Shown: positions 58,665 through 64,000 of the stretch, one piece after another
How the letters are laid out: each line of letters begins with the position of its first letter
Position numbering within the stretch: position 1 is the first letter of the stretch
Source: Gemmiger gallinarum
GTDB lineage: Bacteria; Bacillota; Clostridia; Oscillospirales; Ruminococcaceae
NCBI RefSeq assembly: GCF_014982805.1
Contig: NZ_JADCKC010000003.1
Location: forward strand, 372,001 to 436,000
Reading direction: 5' to 3'
DNA length: 64,000 nucleotides
Translations under genes and position numbers: made by a program
Notes under the pieces: model-generated
The model's database searches: none
What the model was told of the DNA's origin: nothing
Seen by the model: only the letters and a program-made list of their open reading frames with translations

Positions 58665-59822
58665 ATGAACCGACTGCTGCCCGCCCTGCTGGCGGCCCTG
58701 CTGCTGGCAGGCTGTACCGCAGCCCCCAAGACGCCGGTGCCTTCCTCTGCCCCTTCCTCCGGGACTGCCGGGGCCGAGGCGCAGACCTCCCCCGCACCGG
58801 AACCCACGCCCTCCCCCACACCGCTGCCCGCCAACTGGCACCGCATCCAGCCTGCGCAGGACGGCACCGTGACCCTGGCCTTTACCGGGGATGTCAACTT
58901 TGCCGATGACTGGTACATCATGGAGCGCTACCGGTCCAGCGGGCGGAGCAGCTTTGCCGACAACTTCTCCCCCGATCTGCTGGAGCTCATGCGCGGAGCA
59001 GACATTCTGCTGTGCAACAACGAATTCTGCCTGTCCGACCGGGGAACTCCCATGCCGGGCAAGCTGTACACCTTCCGGGCCTCCCCCTTTGACGCCGTCT
59101 ACTGGTACGACATGGGGGCCGACCTGGTCTCGCTGGCCAACAACCACTGTGCCGACTACGGTACCGACGCCTTTCTGGACACGCTGGATGTGCTCAAGGA
59201 CGCGGGCATTCCCTACATCGGGGCGGGACGGGACCTGGCCGAGGCCCAGCAGGCCCAGTACTTTGTGGTCGGGGACCGTACCATCGCCTTTGTGGGCGCC
59301 ACCCGGGCGGAAAAATATATTCTGACTCCCCAGGCCGCTCAGGATTCCCCGGGGGTGCTTTACACCTACGACCCGGAGGAGACGCTGGAGGCCATCCGCA
59401 CGGCAGCGGACAACGCCGACTTTGTGGTGGTCTATGTACACTGGGGCACCGAAGGCTCCACCACCCTGGAACAGGCCCAGACCGACCTGGCCACCGCCTA
59501 CGCCGAGGCGGGCGCCGACCTGATCGTAGGTTCCCACCCCCACATTCTGCAGGGGGCGGGCTGGCGGGGAGATGTGCCGGTCTTTTACAGTCTGGGCAAC
59601 TTCTGGTTCAACATGGAGACCGAGGACACGGCTCTGCTCTGCGTTACCCTGGAGGCGGACGACAGCCTGACCTGCCGTCTGCGCCCCTGCCTGCAGTCGG
59701 GCGGCATCACCTCCCTGATGACCGACCCCGACGACATCGCCTCGGTGCTGGACGGTCTCAGCGCCGTAATGGAGAGCGGCAGCTTTGCCCCCGACGGCAC
59801 CCTGCTGCCCCAGGACGACTGA
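58665..59822 (+). CDS. CapA-family metallophosphatase-like lipoprotein
   Basis: 385 residues; GAGAGAAAGGGGG precedes ATG. Lipobox LLAGC near residue 17, Pro-rich linker (TSPAPEPTPSPTPLP), then a PGA_cap/CapA domain: LAFTGDVNFADD, LCNNEFCLSD, LVSLANNHCADYG, VYVHWGTEGS, LIVGSHPHILQG and FYSLGNFWFN. These are the metal-binding motifs of CapA. In Bacillus it is tied to polyglutamate capsule; outside capsule loci the substrate is unknown. Confidence 0.92.
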   Translation: MNRLLPALLAALLLAGCTAAPKTPVPSSAPSSGTAGAEAQTSPAPEPTPSPTPLPANWHRIQPAQDGTVTLAFTGDVNFADDWYIMERYRSSGRSSFADNFSPDLLELMRGADILLCNNEFCLSDRGTPMPGKLYTFRASPFDAVYWYDMGADLVSLANNHCADYGTDAFLDTLDVLKDAGIPYIGAGRDLAEAQQAQYFVVGDRTIAFVGATRAEKYILTPQAAQDSPGVLYTYDPEETLEAIRTAADNADFVVVYVHWGTEGSTTLEQAQTDLATAYAEAGADLIVGSHPHILQGAGWRGDVPVFYSLGNFWFNMETEDTALLCVTLEADDSLTCRLRPCLQSGGITSLMTDPDDIASVLDGLSAVMESGSFAPDGTLLPQDD

Positions 59823-59862
59823 TTTCCTCCCCTCCTGCCCTTCATCCATGCCGCAGCAAAAA

Positions 59863-59915
59863 AGCTCCGCCCCGCCCACGGTTCTTTCCGTCGGGCAGGG
59901 GCGGATCTTTTCTTT
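59863..59915. terminator. Terminator of the CapA-like gene
   Basis: CTCCGCCCC-GCCC-ACGG ... CCGT-GGGC-AGGGGCGGA hairpin, then TCTTTTCTTTT; A-run on the other side for the minus-strand small gene. Confidence 0.82.
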
Positions 59916-59921
59916 TGTCGG

Positions 59922-60203
59922 TCAGCCGTAGGGCGCTTCCTCCCGCCAGCGGGCGAGGCGCTCCACCGTCTCGTCATCCTCTACCCAGCCTTCGGTCTCG
60001 CTGGGGCGGGCGTTGGGAGCATAGCTCTGCTGTACCCCCGGCACTTTCCCCTGGAGAAAAGCCCGGGCCGACTGCTGGCGGGAGGGCACCGTCCGGTGGA
60101 GATACCTTCCCGAGCCGCCTGCAGTATTCTGCGGGGATGGGGCGGCGAAGTGTGCTTCATTTTCGGGCTGCCGGGAAAAATGGGAAGATGGGGATCGTTT
60201 CAT
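59922..60203 (-). CDS. Small protein of unknown function
   Basis: 93 residues from ATG 60203, supported by AAAGGAGG 5 bases upstream and a following terminator. Hydrophilic and probably disordered in the first 60 residues (MKRSPSSHFSRQPENEAHF; PSRQQSARAFLQ), acidic near the end (WVEDDETVERLARWREE). No domain recognised; could be a regulatory or structural small protein. Coding status is likely but not certain. Confidence 0.6.
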   Translation of the reverse strand: MKRSPSSHFSRQPENEAHFAAPSPQNTAGGSGRYLHRTVPSRQQSARAFLQGKVPGVQQSYAPNARPSETEGWVEDDETVERLARWREEAPYG

Positions 60204-60300
60204 GGTGGCTGCCTCCTTTTCTGCCGCCGAAAAAGGCGGCGGATGTGTTGCTTTCAGTGTGCGCAGCCGGGCCGCCGTTATACCCAAATCCGGCAAAATA

Positions 60301-60309
60301 TGCTATACT
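60301..60309 (+). promoter_or_regulatory. Extended -10 promoter of the nucleoid protein gene
   Basis: TGC-TATACT, TGn extended -10; -35 not evident. Confidence 0.5.
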
Positions 60310-60383
60310 GATAGATGCGCCTGCCGGGTTTGTCCCGCGCCGGGGGACCATCCGGCTGCTGCCGCCAAAGGAGAACTGTTGCC

Positions 60384-61388
60384 ATGGAACTGAACATTAA
60401 ACGGGTCGTCTATCACATTCTGGATACCGGGGCCTCCGAGCCTCTGCTCTCCGACCGAGAGACCGATCTGGACGCCGACCTGACCGAATATTTTATGACC
60501 TGCCTGGAAAAGGCCTTTGCCGCCGACGATGGCCGCATGTGCGAGTTTTTGCCCGACTCCGCCTTTGCCCAGGAGCTTGCCTCCAATCAGGACTTTATCG
60601 ATCTGTCTCGCCGCATTGCGGGGGTCATCTTTGAGCAGATGCTGCAGTACCCCTCCATCCCCGCGGGCGATCTGGCGGTGGTGGACTTCACCGTAAGCAG
60701 CGTGCCTTATCTGGGTGTGCTCAAGCTCAATTACCGTCCCGGCTACACCCACCAGACCCGCACCCTGGGCAACGCTCAGTACTCCGGCATGACCCCCCAG
60801 CGCACCCTGCTGCCCGGCACCCCCAAGGCCGACGAGGCCGCCCTCATCGACCTGGCCGCCATGCGCATCCGCCTCATTGAGAAGCGCTACGAGATGGACG
60901 GCAAGAAGGACTATTACCTGTCCGGGCGGGTGTTCGGCTGTGTCCAGGCCATGCCCGAGAAAGCCAAGCTCAAGGCAGTGTGCGAGACCGCTGCCGCCGC
61001 TGTGCGGGAAGCCTATCCCGAGCCGGAATCTCTGGACGATGTGCCCCCCTTTGACGGCGGCACCGAGACGGCGGTGGACCTGATGGTCTGCAACCAGGCG
61101 GTGGACAACACCATTGCTGTGGAAGATGTGCGAGCCCGCATGCGGGAGTGCTATCCCCTGGCTGCCCCCAAATTTGAGCAGGCCTTGGCCGAGACCGGCG
61201 TGGCGGAGGACGACCGCGTCACCGTCTCCCCCGCCCGCATGCGCAAAATGTCCAGCCGCAGCTTCCGCACCGAGAGCGGCATCGAGATCAAGATCCCCGC
61301 CGAGCTGTGCAGCAGCGACGAGGCGGTGGAGTTTATCCACACCGCCACCGGCGGCCTGTCCCTGCTCATCAAGGACGTGCTGGTGTAA
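60384..61388 (+). CDS. Nucleoid-associated protein, NdpA/YejK family
   Basis: 334 residues; AAAGGAG 9 bases upstream of ATG 60384. Matches the 37-kDa nucleoid-associated family: MELNIKRVVYHILDTGASEP, DFTVSSVPYLGVLKLNYRPG, VFGCVQAMPEKAKLKAVCET and SGIEIKIPAELCSSDEAVEF, each a conserved block. Thought to bind nucleoid DNA; in Firmicutes its role is not known. Monocistronic. Confidence 0.85.
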   Translation: MELNIKRVVYHILDTGASEPLLSDRETDLDADLTEYFMTCLEKAFAADDGRMCEFLPDSAFAQELASNQDFIDLSRRIAGVIFEQMLQYPSIPAGDLAVVDFTVSSVPYLGVLKLNYRPGYTHQTRTLGNAQYSGMTPQRTLLPGTPKADEAALIDLAAMRIRLIEKRYEMDGKKDYYLSGRVFGCVQAMPEKAKLKAVCETAAAAVREAYPEPESLDDVPPFDGGTETAVDLMVCNQAVDNTIAVEDVRARMRECYPLAAPKFEQALAETGVAEDDRVTVSPARMRKMSSRSFRTESGIEIKIPAELCSSDEAVEFIHTATGGLSLLIKDVLV

Positions 61389-61446
61389 TCCTTTCCCAAC
61401 AGCGGGCCCCCGGGCGGATGTTTCGCAGGGCCCCGGGCAAAAACAA

Positions 61447-61488
61447 AACAAAAACCGGTCCGGCAATGCTGCCGGACCGGTTTTGTTT
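61447..61488. terminator. Bidirectional terminator
   Basis: AAAACCGGTCCGGCA-atgc-TGCCGGACCGGTTTT, 15-bp perfect stem, serving both converging genes. Confidence 0.95.
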
Positions 61489-61501
61489 GTCTGTGAAGTG
61501 C

Positions 61502-62758
61502 TTACATCAGGCGCTGATCGGCGGTGAGGTTGAGCTCGTTCTCGTCGGAGGAGTCCTCGGCGCTCACCTTGACCATCAGAGTGCCGCGGGCGGAGTTGCC
61601 GTCCCGGTCAATGGCCGTGATGTTGATGAGGAAGCTGTCGATGCCCAGTGCCACCGACTCGGCGTCGATGTGGACGGTGTAGGTGTCGTCGGCGCCCTCC
61701 TCACCCAGCAGGCTCTGGGCAAACTGGTTGCCGTCGGCCCAGGCCGAGTAGGTGACCATGGTGACCTGATCGTCCGAATCCTTGGCGGTGGACTCAATGT
61801 CAAAGCCTTCCTCGGTCAGGTTGATGGCGTTGATGTTGGACAGGGTGGGCACCGTGCCCGAGTAGCTGCCCAGCGTAGTCTCACCGGAGGAAACCAGCAT
61901 GGTCTGCTTGATGTTCAGGCGGCCGCCGAAGTCATCGTCAGCGGTGAGCAGGAAGGTATACTGGCCGGCCGTCAGGCTCTCGAAGGAAAGCTGATCGGAC
62001 AGGGCTGCCAGATCGTAGGTGGGCTCACCGGGCTCAGCGGTGGCGGCCTGGACAATGTTGCCGCTTTCGGTCATCACCGTCAGGCTGACACGGGTGATGT
62101 TGCCCGGGGAGGTGATGGTGCCGGAAGGCGTAAAGCTTTCACCGGTGTGCAGGCGGCTGGGATAGGAGGCCGCCGTGGCGGTCAGGGCAGGGCCCAGGCC
62201 GCTGGAACGGTTGATGTCGCTGGCCACGAACCAGTAGGACGCAGCGTTGGGGATGGAGATGGTGGCCGAGGAGACCGGAATGCGGCCTGCCGGCGCTGCG
62301 GTGGAGGGATCGGCACAGTAAAAGGTGCCGCCGGTGTAATCGGTGACCAGAATGGCATGGGGAACGCTGCGGTTATATACCACAATGCCCTCGGGGTGCT
62401 CCTTGAGCAGGGAGATCAGCTGATCTTCCACACTTTCGTCCTTCTCAAAGTAGGCGTGCTGGACCTCGATCCCCAGCATGGAGAAGTCATGGGAGAGTCC
62501 TACATAGCTCCACGCCACACGGCGCAGGCTGGACTCGGTGATGGAGTCCCAGTTGTCGAGACCATCTAAGTAAGCACGGCGGCGCATCATCATGGCTGCC
62601 GACGCCAGCGTGCAGGTGGAGCTTGTCTGCTGCTTTGCGTAAAATTCAGTGATTGAACGCAGGTCTTCAGCAAAGGTGGCCGGTATTGCGGCAAACATCA
62701 GGCATATTGCCAGAAACAATGCAAGCAGTCGTTTGTGTGCAAGCAATCGTTTGTGCAT
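61502..62758 (-). CDS. Secreted C39-like cysteine peptidase domain protein with GBS_Bsp-like region
   Basis: 418 residues from ATG 62758 (AAAGGAAG upstream). Signal peptide ending ATFA near residue 30; its start contains a tandem HKRLLA duplication. Residues about 35-190 look like a papain-like C39 peptidase: QQTSSTCTLASAAMMMRRR with Cys49, SVPHAILVTDY with the His and CADPS with the Asp. Residues about 195-400 contain Ig-like and GBS_Bsp-like modules (ISPGNITRVSLTVM-like; VTMVTYSAWADGNQF). Possibly a wall-associated or bacteriocin-related protease; no transporter genes nearby. Confidence 0.75.
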   Translation of the reverse strand: MHKRLLAHKRLLALFLAICLMFAAIPATFAEDLRSITEFYAKQQTSSTCTLASAAMMMRRRAYLDGLDNWDSITESSLRRVAWSYVGLSHDFSMLGIEVQHAYFEKDESVEDQLISLLKEHPEGIVVYNRSVPHAILVTDYTGGTFYCADPSTAAPAGRIPVSSATISIPNAASYWFVASDINRSSGLGPALTATAASYPSRLHTGESFTPSGTITSPGNITRVSLTVMTESGNIVQAATAEPGEPTYDLAALSDQLSFESLTAGQYTFLLTADDDFGGRLNIKQTMLVSSGETTLGSYSGTVPTLSNINAINLTEEGFDIESTAKDSDDQVTMVTYSAWADGNQFAQSLLGEEGADDTYTVHIDAESVALGIDSFLINITAIDRDGNSARGTLMVKVSAEDSSDENELNLTADQRLM

Positions 62759-62838
62759 GGGCGGCGGTACTTCCTTTCGTAAGAACTGTTGCTGCGGCAC
62801 ATTCCGCAGCGATCCCTCGTCGGGTTAACGCAATTTAT

Positions 62839-62867
62839 AGTTTACAACTTATTTACAGTCCTGTCAA
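62839..62867 (-). promoter_or_regulatory. Promoter of the C39-like gene
   Basis: Minus-strand TTGACA, 17-base spacer, TAAACT (4 of 6). The rest of the 62759-63129 gap holds no gene, only this promoter and a terminator hairpin of the PG-binding gene. Confidence 0.58.
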
Positions 62868-63021
62868 TTCGACAACCTGCCGTTTTCATCGGCCAGATTT
62901 TGGCACGGGACCAACATTTTGCGCCGTCATGCAGCTTTTCCCCCATCCGCTTTTCACCCTCAAAGCGGGAAATTTCACATCTGTATCCCGCCGGGCCTGT
63001 CCCTTTTTTCAAGCGCGGCAG

Positions 63022-63058
63022 GCGCCGCAGACCCTGCTTTCCGGTGTCTGCGGCGCCC
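63022..63058 (-). terminator. Hairpin after the PG-binding gene
   Basis: Minus-strand AGGGCGCCGCAGAC ... TCTGCGGCGCCT stem; no strong T tract directly after it. Confidence 0.6.
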
Positions 63059-63129
63059 TGGTTCGGCGGCCGGTACTCAGCCCTTATGCGGGCAACCGTT
63101 TGCTTTTCTGTCCCGTCTTCCGGCCATCC

Positions 63130-63618
63130 TTACAGACCGAACAGATCGTTCCAGGTCCGGCGGCCGATCACCCCGTCCTCGTTCAGCCCTTCCACTGTCT
63201 GGTAGGCCTGAACGGCTTCCCTGGTCTTTTCACCAAAGTCACCGTCCGCTTCCAGAGAAAGCACCAGAGCCTGCAGCTTCTGCTGGGCGCTCTTGACGGT
63301 GGCACCGCTCTGACCCATGCGGAGGGGGATGCCCGGGTAGATGTTGTCCGGCGCGGACTGGTCCGCTGCCGCCTGATACAGCCCGTCCCAGGTTTCCGGC
63401 CCCACCTCGCCGTCGCTGTGAAGTCCCGCCACCATCTGGAAGGTCTTGACTGCCATGGCGGTGGCGCTGCCGTAACGGCCATCCACCTTCACCGGACGGA
63501 TGGCCGTCCACCGGCGGCGGACGCTGTTGAGCCAGGTCTGCACCAGGGCCACGTCCGGCCCACGGGAACCGCTGCGTAAAAGTTTGCCCCAATACGGAGG
63601 CTGCGCTGTGCTGGGCAT
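63130..63618 (-). CDS. Two-repeat peptidoglycan-binding protein
   Basis: 162 residues; AAAGGAG upstream of the ATG. Two PG_binding_1-type repeats: LLRSGSRGPDVALVQTWLNS, KVDGRYGSATAMAVKTFQ, HSDGEVGPETWDGL; and PLRMGQSGATVKSAQQKLQA, EADGDFGEKTREAVQAYQ, NEDGVIGRRTWNDL. Same repeat type as the protein at 799-3432. No signal peptide and no catalytic domain. Lies downstream of glyA after a terminator. Confidence 0.85.
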   Translation of the reverse strand: MPSTAQPPYWGKLLRSGSRGPDVALVQTWLNSVRRRWTAIRPVKVDGRYGSATAMAVKTFQMVAGLHSDGEVGPETWDGLYQAAADQSAPDNIYPGIPLRMGQSGATVKSAQQKLQALVLSLEADGDFGEKTREAVQAYQTVEGLNEDGVIGRRTWNDLFGL

Positions 63619-63639
63619 GAAAAGTCAGCTCCTTTCCCC

Positions 63640-63688
63640 AAAATGGATGGCACGGCAGCAGCCCGGTGCGGGTCCGCTGCCGTGCCAT
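63640..63688 (-). terminator. glyA terminator
   Basis: Minus-strand GGCACGGCAGC ... GCTGCCGTGCC 11-bp stem, then ATCCATTTTGG. Confidence 0.8.
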
Positions 63689-63716
63689 TCCAGCACAGTG
63701 TATGCGCGAAGGTCCG

Positions 63717-64000
63717 TTACTGATACAGGGGGAAGCGCTCCACCAGACCGGCAACCCGGTCGGCGACCTCGGCTTTCTTGCCCTCAAAGTCAAAGATGCA
63801 GTCGGCGATGCAGTCGGCAATGACTTTCATCTCGTCGGGGCCCATGCCGCGGGTGGTCACAGCGGGGGTGCCCACACGGACGCCGCTGGTCACAAAGGGG
63901 CTGCGCTTTTCGCCGGGGACGGTGTTCTTGTTAGCGGTGATGTGCACCTCGTCCAGGTTGTGCTCCAGCTCCTTGCCGGTGCAGTCCACGTCGGACAGGT
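63717..64000 (-). CDS. glyA: Serine hydroxymethyltransferase, C-terminal part (truncated by window edge)
   Basis: The last 94 or so residues of a PLP enzyme that makes glycine and methylene-THF from serine. [20 protein letters not shown] and [16 protein letters not shown] are the SHMT C-terminal signature; the N-terminal part with the PLP Lys lies beyond 64000. The frame runs open to the window edge, so no start is claimed. Confidence 0.96.
   Translation of the reverse strand, partial: LSDVDCTGKELEHNLDEVHITANKNTVPGEKRSPFVTSGVRVGTPAVTTRGMGPDEMKVIADCIADCIFDFEGKKAEVADRVAGLVERFPLYQ

Noticed and set aside
1-64000. tRNA, rRNA, transposase, integrase, toxin-antitoxin or restriction genes
   Set aside because: None recognised on either strand; the small XRE genes have no toxin partner and pair with DUF2975 or stand alone.

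Overview
The window reads as a high-GC (about 60%) chromosomal segment of a strictly anaerobic low-branching Firmicute of the Oscillospiraceae/Ruminococcaceae type (Faecalibacterium, Gemmiger and Subdoligranulum are the nearest guesses). Signs are rubrerythrin beside a PerR-like regulator, a rubredoxin, Fe-S L-serine dehydratase, the LL-diaminopimelate aminotransferase route, a type 3 ProRS, an AbrB/SpoVT regulator, SpoIID-like and YkvI proteins, strong GGAGG ribosome sites and sigma-A promoters. The genus is an inference. No rRNA, tRNA, CRISPR array, transposase or phage module was seen.

Layout. 1-4.1 kb: end of serine dehydratase, then a two-gene cell-wall unit (SpoIID-like protein with six peptidoglycan-binding repeats, M15 peptidase). 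4.2-7.6 kb: lipoprotein, rubrerythrin/perR divergon, DUF4349 lipoprotein. 7.7-15.1 kb: aspS, pullulanase, glycogen phosphorylase and a divergent AraC regulator (storage glucan use). 15.3-18.6 kb: sortase cassette (lipoprotein, class B-type sortase, LPQTG repeat protein). 18.7-26.6 kb: XRE regulator, tcdA, membrane proteins, an XRE/DUF2975 pair with an iterated operator, HD hydrolase, NSS transporter, MarR. 26.6-30.1 kb: xpaC-telA-lemA-TPM(-marR) operon. 30.1-35.9 kb: DNA glycosylase, HAD phosphatase, then mreC-pbp2-minD-mgsA, apparently a reduced version of the Clostridia mre/min locus. 35.9-38.6 kb: PfkB kinase, ECF sigma/anti-sigma pair, rubredoxin. 38.6-43.7 kb: flavin-type protein, dapL, AlgX-like and MBOAT acyltransferase pair, dapF. 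43.9-48 kb: acpP, proS, degenerate cation exchanger, aldose epimerase-like. 48.2-54.4 kb: AbrB, XRE regulator, phosphatase, two DUF3048 lipoproteins, YkvI. 54.5-58.4 kb: PhoR/PhoB-type two-component system with a Na/Pi cotransporter preceded by phased Pho-box-like repeats. 58.6-64 kb: CapA-like lipoprotein, small unknown, nucleoid-associated protein, C39-like secreted protein, PG-binding protein and the end of glyA.

A common theme is the cell envelope: peptidoglycan binding and cutting, DAP supply, O-acyl transfer, sortase display, shape proteins and envelope-stress sigma factor. The most interesting items are the sortase cassette with freshly duplicated 65-residue repeats, the eroded mre/min locus, the acyltransferase pair inserted between dapF and dapL, the TPM protein with a long Arg/Gly/Pro tail, and several promoter-embedded operators that can be read directly.
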